From: Desulfosarcina ovata subsp. ovata | GTDB taxonomy: Bacteria; Desulfobacterota; Desulfobacteria; Desulfobacterales; Desulfosarcinaceae | Length of the DNA stretch: 64,000 nt | NCBI RefSeq assembly: GCF_009689005.1 | Contig: NZ_AP021879.1 | Span: 1,364,001 to 1,428,000, forward strand | Direction of reading: 5' to 3' | Part shown: positions 17,647 to 25,685 of the stretch, piece after piece | Numbering within the stretch: the stretch's first letter is position 1 | Layout of the letters: every line of letters starts with the position of its first letter | Made by a program: the position numbers and the translations under genes | The notes under the pieces: generated by a model | What the model was told of the DNA's origin: nothing | The model's input: the letters and a program-made list of their open reading frames with translations, nothing else | The model's database searches: none

Positions 17647-19035
17647 GGTGAGCAGTCGCATTCGTTTAGGATAGGAAAGTTCAAGGAAATCGTAGTTGAT
17701 GTCGCGGTCGTTAACCGGTGCGATGGGGGCGGCGGCAACGACCTGTGGTGTTGATTGATTCTCGGCGGTCATCGGCTTTACCTCTTTCCCGGTGTTTTCC
17801 CAGGCCTGCAGATCGAGAACCACCCGTTTGGGATAGTCTTCCGAGCCAGCCCGGCGTCCAAATCCAGTCTTTTCTGGCATCCATACACGCTCGTACACGA
17901 GAGCTTCGAGTTTTCGGTTATCTTCGTGGAATATTCGAAGTTGAATCACGTTATAGCGCGGTTCCCAATCGCTTTCTTGACGATTAGGGTGGAGAGCTCC
18001 CGCTCCAACAACAAGACTGTTCTCTATCTTTCGTGCGCGTTGCCGATGTTTGTGGCCGAAAAGCTGGATGCGAGCGTGAGCAAGCAAATAATCCTGCACG
18101 TCGTCGCCATCCATCAGCCAATCAAAAGGATGATGGCAAAGAGTCATGTTGACGATACCGGGGTGTTCTCGGAGCTGGACTTGCCTAAGTCCAACTACCT
18201 GATTCGGCTTTCCAACATCCTTGTCTTCTGGACCGGAGATTAAAGCCGAATTCAACCCATAAAGCCTTAATTCTGAGCCATCGTTCAAAACAAGTTCGGC
18301 CGGACTCGAGTCGCCTTCACCATTCAGCGTAACACGAGAAGACCACGCGACTTCGTTAGGCGATGAGCGGCATCGATACAGGTCGGCGAACGTGTTGTAA
18401 TTCTCTAACGATCTCAACAACTCTCGTGCGGCGGCGGGGTCGGCGAGTTGTGTCCGCAACCCCTCCTGTGGCTGTCCCGTTTTTCGCACAGTATTGTGAA
18501 GGCTTTGGATGATAACACTCTTCTTGATGGAAGACTGGCAGACGTCATGATTGCCAGGGACTACCCATACATGGGAGTGGCGGCATTTTGCTTTGTTGCA
18601 AAGGGTCTTCAGCCATTTTGTTGCCGCTTTATATTCTTCAGCTTCGCCCTTGAAGGCAATGTCGCCCGTGATAAGGACACCGTCAACACCATCTAAGAGC
18701 TCGATGTCGGATGATCCTAAATCCTCAAGGAGCTTTTCTCGGATGTCTTGGTCAACATCCTGGTGTGAGCCGAGATCCTCGCCATTCAGGTGGATATCGG
18801 AAAGATGCAGAAAGACTAGGCGGTTGTCCGTAAATGCATTCATTCTCTGTATCCCCACCACTCGTGTACCAGTGACGTGGCGTTGAGCTCCAAAGATAAG
18901 TGTTTGCTTTTTACGCAGCCGAATATGCCAATATAGCACTTGCGTGTCAATAAATTTATGAATACAGTATGTTGTGCAGATAGTAATGTGGCCGGCAACC
19001 AGGGGGTGTAACAACCAATGGAACAGAGATTTATG

Positions 19036-19371
19036 CTAAGGATTTTGTTTCCCCGGACCAGCATGCTTGTAAAGCGTGCTTTTGGCTATCACAAGTCGTT
19101 CGCAGATCCGTTTTATAGATAAGCTTTTGTCCGCCGTTGAGGCTTGTGCCATTGCCTTAGTTTCCTCAGATATCGGTGGCCGCCCGCCTTTGCGCCCCCG
19201 CGCTCGGGCGGACTTCAAGCCGGCTTGAACCCGTTCAAGTATCAAATCCCGCTCGAATTCAGCCAGAGCGCCGAACAGATGAAATATTAAGCGGCCGCCA
19301 GCCGTGGTCGTATCAATTTTTTCTGTCAGGGATTGAAACCCCACTCCTTTCTTTTCGAGCTTTTGGATCAT
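19036..19371 (-). pseudogene. Serine recombinase (resolvase/invertase) C-terminal fragment
   Basis: The 111 codons cover the end of the catalytic domain and the DNA-binding domain of a Tn3/Hin-type serine recombinase: GVGFQSLTEKIDTTTAGGRLIFHLFGALAEFERDLILERV, the GRKGGRPP linker and a final HTH. The first ~75 residues with the nucleophilic serine are missing; the bases above 19371 do not continue the family sequence. It abuts the end of the ParB-like gene, so this is a junction between formerly separate elements. Confidence 0.85.
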
Positions 19372-19402
19372 TTGATAAGCACGACGAAAGCTTCGGCCTC
19401 AT

Positions 19403-20737
19403 TCAAATATATTTACACAAATGATCCCGGATGCGGTTCTGCAAAATCATGATCAGGTTCATCCGTTCAAGCAGATCCTTTGCCAAAGCCGTATCGATGT
19501 CATAATTCCGCAGATATCGCTTGAGATCCTCAAAATGGGCGCTTATCCGATTCAAGCGGGACAAGGTGTCGTCGGACAATTGAGATAAAAGGCGATGTTG
19601 ATCCTGATCACTCTCCAATCCCTGGGCATCTTCGCTGTCATTGTGCCAGTGCAGGTGTTCGAGACGGATCAATTGACTCACCCGGTCGTCACGGTATCGG
19701 GGAGGGTTGGACAATATCCATTGAAACAGCGGGTGTCGTTCCGGCAGAATGCTCGGCCAATGAATAAAGAACCAGTGGATGGATTGTATTCTGTCGATAC
19801 CCACGGAGAGGGCGTCGGATATTTCTTGCAGTTGATCGGAGCAGTTTCCATCATTCTGATAGAAAAACAATAGAACGCTCGCGGTGTTGCGGACCCAGCC
19901 CGGACTCCTGTTGATATGATCGGATATGACTTGAACCGGAATATTGTTTTTGATGCCATCGAATACATAGAGGGTTTCTTTTTGATCGGGTTCCCATTCG
20001 TGGTTATACCGATTAAAATTCCGGATGACGTTTTCGGCATCTTGAAAGGACGGCTCTGTTTGCGGCGGGGTTTCAGTATCCGCCATACGGGGGTTTTGTT
20101 TCGATGACCGCCCTGAATCCGCCGGGTTATTTTCCGGGCCGTTTTCGGTCTTGGAATCTTCGCTTAACAGGCGGTGGGTTTTGGTTTTGCTCCAGCCAAT
20201 CCTTTCGGCGATGTCACGTACGGGAAGGTTTTCTTCATCCTTTAGCTTTCGGGCCAGGGCCAATTTCTCGCTCTCTTCCTTTTGCGCAAGACCCTTTACC
20301 ACTTTGCGCACCCATTGGACGCTGCATCCGACCATGTCGGCGATCTGCCGCTTGTTCCTGACATGGTCCTTGCACCAGGCGTCATGAATGGCCCTTTTGA
20401 TTTCGCCGGGCTTAAGGGGCTGCGAGGAATCGGAATTGAAACCCACCGAAAGCAGGCGCCACAATTGCGGGGCGGCATCGATAAGGTCGCAGGTAATCTC
20501 GGTTCGCTTGAGTTTGATGAAGGCGCTGTACCTGTGGAATCCGTCGATAAGAATGTATCTGCCGGATGTGTTTTTGACGATCTTAATGGGAGGAAATTGG
20601 GTGCCCTCTTCTATCAGGTCGCTGAAAAATTCGATGCGTTTGTCGTCTGTCCGCTCCCTTGGATAAATGCTGTCATCTTTGAAAATCTCATCGAGTCTGA
20701 GGACTTTTTCCTTTGATTCAAAATGTATCATCGGCAC
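19403..20737 (-). CDS. ParB-like nuclease/HTH partition-type protein
   Basis: The 444-aa protein starts with a ParB N-terminal domain (about 10-95) including RYILIDGFHRYSAFIKL, the DGxHR variant common in plasmid and phage ParB-like proteins. A central HTH follows (KRQIADMVGCSVQWVRKVV), then a second HTH-like segment (LPVRDIAERIGWSKTKTHRLLSE). The C-terminal 200 residues are helical and not recognised. The start is a GTG at 20737 with AGGAGAG upstream, followed two codons later by an ATG. No ParA is in the window. A role in segregation or in regulating the plasmid-like module is inferred. Confidence 0.75.
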   Translation of the reverse strand: MPMIHFESKEKVLRLDEIFKDDSIYPRERTDDKRIEFFSDLIEEGTQFPPIKIVKNTSGRYILIDGFHRYSAFIKLKRTEITCDLIDAAPQLWRLLSVGFNSDSSQPLKPGEIKRAIHDAWCKDHVRNKRQIADMVGCSVQWVRKVVKGLAQKEESEKLALARKLKDEENLPVRDIAERIGWSKTKTHRLLSEDSKTENGPENNPADSGRSSKQNPRMADTETPPQTEPSFQDAENVIRNFNRYNHEWEPDQKETLYVFDGIKNNIPVQVISDHINRSPGWVRNTASVLLFFYQNDGNCSDQLQEISDALSVGIDRIQSIHWFFIHWPSILPERHPLFQWILSNPPRYRDDRVSQLIRLEHLHWHNDSEDAQGLESDQDQHRLLSQLSDDTLSRLNRISAHFEDLKRYLRNYDIDTALAKDLLERMNLIMILQNRIRDHLCKYI

Positions 20738-20818
20738 GAAATCTCTCCTTATGTCCGGAGCCGGCGGGTGGCTGTATTTGCTGCTAATGAAATATCGGAT
20801 ATCGTTACAGCGGGTTGC

Positions 20819-21241
20819 CTACATGCCTGTGATGCTGACGTCCGGGTCTTCCGGTATTTTGTCGTCGGCGCCCCCGGGTTCGAGGAACCGGTGATAATAG
20901 TCTCTTTCAAAGATTATGCCTGCCAGAAGGCGAATGGTTTTCGGCTTGCCGGGATCGATCCAGCCGGCCCGGAACCATCTCTGGATCATCTTTTCCGGCA
21001 CACCCAATGTGTCGGCCCATTGCGCCCGGCGACGGAGCCACCGCTTGTGGCGTTTGTAAATGCGGGATCGGATTTTGCCGATTTCGGCTTCCAGCTGTTT
21101 TTGCGAACCCGGTGAGAGGCTGATGCCGAACAGGCTGGTCAGTTCGGATACGATCTGCCGGATTGTGATGGTGCCGTTATCGATTTTCAGATGCCACAAA
21201 CGGCTTTCTATCCATTGTTCCATTTTGCCGGTGAGTTTCAT
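20819..21241 (-). CDS. Small basic hypothetical protein upstream of parB
   Basis: The 140-aa protein is not recognised. It is rich in Arg/Lys and Trp (IYKRHKRWLRRRAQWADTLGVPEKMIQRWFRAGWI) with a helix-turn-helix-like segment around residues 75-100, so DNA binding is plausible. It lies 81 bp upstream of the ParB-like gene in the same direction and just downstream of a near-perfect palindrome (21292-21315), which suggests autoregulated partition or control functions. Confidence 0.5.
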   Translation of the reverse strand: MKLTGKMEQWIESRLWHLKIDNGTITIRQIVSELTSLFGISLSPGSQKQLEAEIGKIRSRIYKRHKRWLRRRAQWADTLGVPEKMIQRWFRAGWIDPGKPKTIRLLAGIIFERDYYHRFLEPGGADDKIPEDPDVSITGM

Positions 21242-21291
21242 TTTCTTTTTTCCGATGCCATGCCGTGAAAATATTGCCGGATTATCATTGC

Positions 21292-21315
21292 CACCATCGG
21301 ACGTGTCCGATGGTG
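21292..21315. promoter_or_regulatory. 24-bp palindrome, candidate operator or centromere site
   Basis: CACCATCGGAC and its exact complement GTCCGATGGTG are separated by two bases (GT). The site lies about 50 bp upstream of the small basic gene that precedes parB, followed by A+T-rich DNA (AATATATTATATA). It differs from the chromosomal parS consensus, but plasmid ParB sites vary. It fits a ParB or autoregulator binding site. Confidence 0.55.
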
Positions 21316-21422
21316 CTAATATATTATATAGGGACGTGGGAAAATCGGGCCTTTGAAAAACAGCGGCAGATGATCGAATGATTTATTTGACTGTATTTAT
21401 TGCATTATTTTCCCGGTATGCG

Positions 21423-21470
21423 TCGGACAGCCTGTTTATTCATCGGACATCACGGTTAAGGTCGTCGGAC
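21423..21470. repeat. Three TCGGAC half-sites about two helical turns apart
   Basis: TCGGAC occurs at 21423-21428, 21443-21448 and 21465-21470, spaced by 20 and 22 bp, and is the same hexamer as the core of the palindrome at 21292-21315. The regular phasing on one DNA face suggests an array for the same binding protein. The rest of 21316-21897 shows no supportable gene. Confidence 0.45.
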
Positions 21471-21897
21471 AATGGACGATTTATTGCGGTAAAACACGGA
21501 TACCGCTCGAGTACTCATGCTTCAATGTCCGGGTTGAGAATTACACATGAGTTCGCCGACTTCGCGGATTCCATTGCAGGCGGCTGAACCGATTTCGAGG
21601 GATTTCACGGGAATCTTCCGATTGTTTCATGGGAACATCGGGCCGCTTCATGGGAAAATGCGTATCGGAGACGAATGGAGGGGAAAGCGAGCACCGGAAC
21701 AGCCCGATCCGTTATGGCGGAATCGGCCGGCGCCTCAACATGGTCTCTTGATAACCAGTGCGCGGCCCTCATGCCGCCGCGTCATGGTTCCAATGGGGCA
21801 CAATATGATGACATGCTATCCAGTGGAGGGCTTTCAAAAACCAGCAGCCGGACAGCGTACATCCTATGATTGGCTTCAAGGTGTCAGGTTGGTGCGG

Positions 21898-22161
21898 TTA
21901 TATCGCCGAAGATTGGCCTGAAGATGCATCTATTTCAGCAAGGCGACTGGAAAGCAATGAGATGTTTCGTTGGGCAATCATCTGGCACATCTCTAAAATG
22001 GCTTTAATTTCATCCGGTGTGACATTGAGCCGAAGTTTCCAACGGGCCATGAATTTTCCTTCGTCCGGCAGCATCGGATCAAGCAGGGGATAGGATACCG
22101 TGAGTTTTTGCTGCAGCGAATCGATCTCTTCTGGAGCGTTGATATCAAATAACTCCATCAA
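21898..22161 (-). CDS. Small hypothetical protein
   Basis: The 87-aa frame (MMELFDINAPEEIDSLQQKL, then KFMARWKLRLNVTPDEIKAILEMCQMIAQRN) has the composition of a real helical protein and the orientation of its neighbours, but I do not recognise it. It lies in the gap between the ParB-side genes and the ArdC-type gene. It may belong to the plasmid-like module. Confidence 0.45.
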   Translation of the reverse strand: MMELFDINAPEEIDSLQQKLTVSYPLLDPMLPDEGKFMARWKLRLNVTPDEIKAILEMCQMIAQRNISLLSSRLAEIDASSGQSSAI

Positions 22162-22293
22162 GACTTATATTTAAAGTGCAATACGCCTCAATTTAAAGAG
22201 CGAAATGCATTCAAAATATAACCATTCCAATCCGTGCCTGTCCCGGCAAATGAAATCCTTTTTGGTGGGGGTTCGTCCTGCCTCCGGGAAAAC

Positions 22294-22339
22294 AAAAAAG
22301 CCCCGATTCCGAAAAGGGCGCGGAGCCGGGGCTTTTTTT
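22294..22339. terminator. Strong hairpin terminator after ardC-type gene
   Basis: AAAAAAGCCCCG (from 22294) pairs with CGGGGCTTTTTT (to 22339) across a loop of about 20 bases that can add further pairs. A T-run on each strand makes it usable in both directions. It directly follows the stop of the ArdC-type gene. Confidence 0.8.
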
Positions 22340-22341
22340 AA

Positions 22342-23298
22342 TCATGCAGCAATGTCGGTATTCGATTCCATTTCATCATCCGAGTCGACAGCGGCGACCA
22401 GATGGTTCAGCACTTGATTTGCCAAGGGCTGCGACATATTGAAGGCTTTCATGAATTTTTCTTCTCTTTTTTCGTCACTCGCATCCCGGCTCCAGTCGAA
22501 CAGGTAGGCTGCCTGCGGCTGGATATCGAGGCCCAGACCGCTTTTGACCAGTCCTACGGTAAGCTCGGCCTCCAGTTCAACGTCGCTTCGGTTATCATTG
22601 CCGTCGGTGTGTCCGAGCATGATGTGGGCATATTCATGGATCAGGACATCCAGATCCTCGCCGGTATCGAGTGCGCTGTCTACGAATATGGTCTTTTTCC
22701 TGGCCATGCCACCGGCTGAACCGAGATCCTTGTGGGCGACTTCGATGCCGCTGTCGGTAACCAGGCCGGTCATGGCGGTCGAAAGCTTTTCAAGATTTTC
22801 GCCTTGAGCGGAATAGACCTTTTTCTTGGTTTCGGTGCGGTTTTCAAGCATCCGTTCGATCCTTGCCACCCGGTCGCCTCTGGTCTGGGAGTAATCCCAC
22901 ACATAGACCGGTCTGAACAAGACGAAAGACGGTTCCTCATTTTGGTCCCCATGATCGATCCGCTCATCCGTCTTTTTTCGAGACTCGCTTTTTTCGGTCT
23001 TTACCGGAATCGGTGCGAATATCAAAATGCCTTTCTCGCCTTTTTGAACAAACCGCCGGTATTTGGTTTTCCATACACAAAAACCTTCGGTCCAAATGGC
23101 TTCCCTTTTCTGGGCATGGACCAGAAGAAGGTTGTTGGATGAGTAGTTCCTGCCGAAAAGCATCAGGTTTGCGATGCCATTGAACCAGTTCCGGATCTCG
23201 TCGATGTGTTGAAGATCCAGGATGGTTTGGAGAGTTTGTTTCATCTTCTCTTTGTAGTCGATCTTTTTCGCATGTTTTCTGGCTTTTTTTGCTGCCAT
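22342..23298 (-). CDS. ArdC-type antirestriction/zincin protein
   Basis: The 318-aa protein has an N-terminal ArdC-like ssDNA-binding domain (about 20-140: NWFNGIANLMLFGRNYSSNNLLLVHAQ, FCVWKTKYRRFVQKGEKGI, FVLFRPVYVWDYSQT) and a C-terminal zincin domain with LIHEYAHIMLGH (HExxH) and ELEAE as the likely third ligand. ArdC proteins protect incoming plasmid DNA from restriction after conjugation. The basic N-terminus (MAAKKARKHAKK) supports DNA binding. It fits with the RadC, SSB and Erf-like genes next to it as an establishment/recombination module. Confidence 0.82.
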   Translation of the reverse strand: MAAKKARKHAKKIDYKEKMKQTLQTILDLQHIDEIRNWFNGIANLMLFGRNYSSNNLLLVHAQKREAIWTEGFCVWKTKYRRFVQKGEKGILIFAPIPVKTEKSESRKKTDERIDHGDQNEEPSFVLFRPVYVWDYSQTRGDRVARIERMLENRTETKKKVYSAQGENLEKLSTAMTGLVTDSGIEVAHKDLGSAGGMARKKTIFVDSALDTGEDLDVLIHEYAHIMLGHTDGNDNRSDVELEAELTVGLVKSGLGLDIQPQAAYLFDWSRDASDEKREEKFMKAFNMSQPLANQVLNHLVAAVDSDDEMESNTDIAA

Positions 23299-23319
23299 GG
23301 CAGTTCTCCTTTAAAGAGC

Positions 23320-23374
23320 GGGCATGGCAGATCCCGCAAAGGGGACATGTCATGCCTGCTCCCCTGTTGCGGGT
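23320..23374 (-). promoter_or_regulatory. Structured leader of the ardC-type gene
   Basis: On the transcript strand, GGCATG and CATGCC form an outer stem around an inner CCC-N6-GGG stem (TCCCCTTTGCGGGA). This is followed by AAAGGAGAACTGCC and the ATG. It has the same design as three leaders downstream on this module. Confidence 0.5.
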
Positions 23375-23396
23375 TGATGTGGATGTCTGGCTGTTT

Positions 23397-23945
23397 TTAG
23401 AGTTGATCCAGAAAGCGCCTGGCTTCATTTTTCAGATTGTTCATCACGCCCCTGTCGCTGAAACTGTAGTAATTGGTGCTGGTCATATCGACGATCACAT
23501 GATCGTGCACGGTGATGTCCAGCAGTTTGGCGACGGCAATGATTTTTTTGGTTATGAGCATGTCATCGGCGGACGGGTCCAGTGTGCCCGAGGGGTGATT
23601 GTGTCCGATGATCACCGCCGAAGCGCTGGCCGCGATGGCCGGCTTGAACACCTCCCTCAGGAAGGTTGGCGAGCAAGTGATCGAACCCACGGAGATAACA
23701 TTGGTACCCACCACCTTGTTTCGAGCATTGAGCATGACGATGATCAGTTGCTCCCGGTCGTCCTGACCGCACGAGGAGATGGTTTTGTAAACCAAATCGG
23801 CACCCAGTACGGCATTTGATATCGTCCCTTCGTATTGGATGGCCTTGTCCCGTATCATCGATATTCTGTAGGCGTAGGTGACATGTTTTTTGACCGGGTC
23901 GTTTGCATCTTTCTTTTTCACTGGCTTTCCTCCTTTTAAATTCAT
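23397..23945 (-). CDS. RadC-family JAB-domain protein
   Basis: The 182-aa protein carries the RadC/JAB metalloprotease-like core: REQLIIVMLNARNKVVGTNVISVGSI, then the metal motif IIGHNHPSGTLDPSADD (HxHPSG...D). It lacks the N-terminal HhH region of chromosomal RadC, which is the usual form on plasmids, phages and integrative elements. Its biochemical role is unsettled. It lies with ArdC, SSB and Erf-like genes in the same direction and has AAAGGAGG before the ATG. Confidence 0.88.
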   Translation of the reverse strand: MNLKGGKPVKKKDANDPVKKHVTYAYRISMIRDKAIQYEGTISNAVLGADLVYKTISSCGQDDREQLIIVMLNARNKVVGTNVISVGSITCSPTFLREVFKPAIAASASAVIIGHNHPSGTLDPSADDMLITKKIIAVAKLLDITVHDHVIVDMTSTNYYSFSDRGVMNNLKNEARRFLDQL

Positions 23946-23949
23946 GAAA

Positions 23950-23984
23950 GGAGGGATCTTCCCAATGAGGGGAGATGGCCTCCC
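23950..23984 (-). promoter_or_regulatory. Structured leader of the radC-type gene
   Basis: On the transcript strand, GGGAGG pairs with CCTCC around an inner CCCC-N5-GGG stem (CTCCCCTCATTGGGAAG), just before the ribosome site. It repeats the architecture seen before the ardC, erf-like and nuclease genes. Confidence 0.5.
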
Positions 23985-24079
23985 TTCATCGGGGTCTGTT
24001 TTTTGGATAGGGTCGCAGCTTCTGTCAGGACAGGCGATGCGGTTTCAGGGCCTTTGCGGCAACACACCTTGCATCGGGA

Positions 24080-24781
24080 TTAAAAGGGGATATCGCCCAT
24101 ACTGCCGGTTTCCATGGATGCGCTCGGAATCATATGATTTTCTAAAGCGCCGGCATCAGCCATTTTCGAATCGAGCATCTCCATGTGCGAGGCGATCACT
24201 TCGGTGGTGTAGCGGGTGATGCCGTCCTTTTTCCATGCTCGTGTCTGAAGCCGGCCCTCAATGCAAATCTGCCTGCCTTTTTCCAGGTAGCGCTGACAAC
24301 TTTCGGCCAATTTGCCAAGGGCAACGATGCGGTGCCATTGGGTTTCGTAGCCGTCTCCTTTTTTCTCATTGGTTGCCAGGGAAAAATTGGCGACCGCCAA
24401 ACCATCTTTGGTGTAACGGATTTCAGGGTCGATACCCAGGCGACCGATATAAATGGCCTTGTTCACACCGAGGTTGGCTCCCGATCCCAGCGCAATTATT
24501 TTGTATGCGATGATTTCCGCGGAGTGCCTTGGTACGCCGTCTTGTTCCCATGTCCTTTTCCTTGTCTTGCCCTCGACATAGACCAGCCCGCCTTTTTTCA
24601 AAAGAGAGCCGCAGATTTCGGCAAGCTTGCCGAAGGCGATGATGCGGTGCCATTCGGTTTGGGAGTTGTCCTTGATTTTTTCGGTTGTTGCCAGATCGAG
24701 ATTGGTGATGGCAAGATCCTCGGTGGTGTAACGAACCTCGATATCTTTGCCCAGATTTCCAACCAGAATCGCCTTGTTCAT
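24080..24781 (-). CDS. ssb: Single-stranded DNA-binding protein with two OB folds
   Basis: The 233-aa protein contains two complete SSB OB-fold domains in tandem: residues 1-103 (NKAILVGNLGKDIEVRYT, EWHRIIAFGKLAEICG, KGGLVYVEGK) and 106-205 (NKAIYIGRLGIDPEIRYT, QWHRIVALGKLAESCQ, KGRQICIEGR). It ends with the acidic SSB tip MGDIPF that recruits partners. Ordinary bacterial SSB has one OB fold and acts as a tetramer. A two-fold version, as in Deinococcus, would act as a dimer. It sits 24 bp downstream of the Erf-like gene, consistent with a recombination module. Confidence 0.9.
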   Translation of the reverse strand: MNKAILVGNLGKDIEVRYTTEDLAITNLDLATTEKIKDNSQTEWHRIIAFGKLAEICGSLLKKGGLVYVEGKTRKRTWEQDGVPRHSAEIIAYKIIALGSGANLGVNKAIYIGRLGIDPEIRYTKDGLAVANFSLATNEKKGDGYETQWHRIVALGKLAESCQRYLEKGRQICIEGRLQTRAWKKDGITRYTTEVIASHMEMLDSKMADAGALENHMIPSASMETGSMGDIPF

Positions 24782-24805
24782 GTTTTTCTCCTTTTGTTTG
24801 TTGGT

Positions 24806-25444
24806 TTAGTGCAAAGGCCGGGTCCACTGTTTGGTCTCGCCGTTGAACCGGAAGCCGGAGGCTTTTAAAACCCCGCGGTGCCTGTAGATCACGCCCTTTT
24901 CTCCTTCGGCCACCACAAGATGTCCGTCGTCGATTTTGATACCGATTCCGATCTCTTCCAAATAACCGAAATCATCGATCTTGGAGGGGTCGGACGATTT
25001 CCGGTTGCCGGGGGATGGTTTCCGATTCCTTGGGGCAGCCTTTCCGTTGGTCTTTGCGGACGCTTTGTTTTCGGCTTTTTCGATCTCCCGGCCGTTTGTC
25101 AGTGCCGCGTATAGCTCATCTGCGGAACAGAACTCGCCACCGCCGAATCCGGCTGAGAAAAGGGCTCGCCCGATCGCCGAGGTCTCGCAGTTTTCAACTG
25201 CCGATGTCCGGTTGACAAAGCCGGCGGATCTGACCTCTTCAGCCGTGCCCTTTGCAACGACGACCCCTTCGGGATTGATGATGGCCGCATTGCACAGCAC
25301 CGTATCCTCTTTTGGAAACGAGATTTCGGGAACGATCTGCCATCCTGAATCCACCGGGAACTTGTCGCGAAACTTGCGGACGCGTTCGGCCACGGTTTCG
25401 TAATGTTTTCCATTACCCTGTTTGTCTTTGATAACGACTGCCAT
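24806..25444 (-). CDS. Phage/plasmid Erf-like protein (tentative ssDNA annealing protein)
   Basis: From the ATG at 25444, preceded by AAGGAGACCATC, the protein is 212 aa. Its core, ISFPKEDTVLCNAAIINPEGVVVAKGTAEEV, then NRTSAVENCETSAIGRALFSAGFGGGEFCSADE, is the block typical of phage and plasmid recombination-associated proteins related to Erf. A basic linker (residues about 130-160) and a C-terminal domain with KGVIYRHRGVLKASGFRFNGETKQW follow. The association with SSB and a nuclease supports an annealing function, but I rank this as family resemblance only. Confidence 0.55.
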   Translation of the reverse strand: MAVVIKDKQGNGKHYETVAERVRKFRDKFPVDSGWQIVPEISFPKEDTVLCNAAIINPEGVVVAKGTAEEVRSAGFVNRTSAVENCETSAIGRALFSAGFGGGEFCSADELYAALTNGREIEKAENKASAKTNGKAAPRNRKPSPGNRKSSDPSKIDDFGYLEEIGIGIKIDDGHLVVAEGEKGVIYRHRGVLKASGFRFNGETKQWTRPLH

Positions 25445-25471
25445 GATGGTCTCCTTTCGGTTTTTCCCAAA

Positions 25472-25508
25472 GGGAGACAACTTGCCCATAAAGGGAGTGT
25501 GTCTCCCT
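25472..25508 (-). promoter_or_regulatory. Structured leader of the erf-like gene
   Basis: On the transcript strand, GGGAGAC pairs with GTCTCCC around an inner CCC-N5-GGG stem (CTCCCTTTATGGGCAAG). It lies about 27 bp before the ATG. This is the clearest of the four related leaders. Confidence 0.55.
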
Positions 25509-25685
25509 TATGGGATGGTTGTTGTTAAACGGTCGGCCGAAGCTCAAGGCGGCAAAAGCGCGTTAGGGCTCGGCGTTTTGACTGGATCGATTCCGGTTGA
25601 TGTTCTCAACGGGATGGGATGAATGGGAAAGGTATCTTATGGAAAACAGTCGGCTGGCGACACCTTCCAATTATATAAAATGGTA

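Larger units (their letters stand above)
16024..18843 (-). pseudogene. Metallophosphoesterase effector gene split by IS4
   Basis: From ATG 18843 the frame reads LVFLHLSDIHLNGEDLG (metal ligands Asp and His), VLITGDIAFKG, VVPGNHDV, CHHPFDWL and FGHKHRQ, the full calcineurin-like phosphoesterase motif set. The sequence reaches SYPKRMRLLT and then enters the IS4 element at 17646. The native 3' end survives at 16171-16024 and encodes EKDLLEDGDADLNHG and ILDEFGQLVQRAKQEM before TGA. Removing 16172-17646 plus one GGTGAGCAGT copy restores RLLTEKDLL in frame, a protein of about 450 aa with a short helical tail. It heads the GASH/GTPase/GAP1 operon and is the likely nuclease or phosphatase effector. 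The domain is intact but lacks its tail. Confidence 0.82.

Noticed and set aside
17593..19014. Intact 473-codon phosphoesterase
   Set aside because: The first 57 codons precede the natural start and the last ~20 are read inside the IS4 end; the true 3' part lies beyond the IS.
21292..21315. Canonical chromosomal parS
   Set aside because: It does not match the TGTTTCACGTGAAACA consensus; kept only as a candidate module-specific site.
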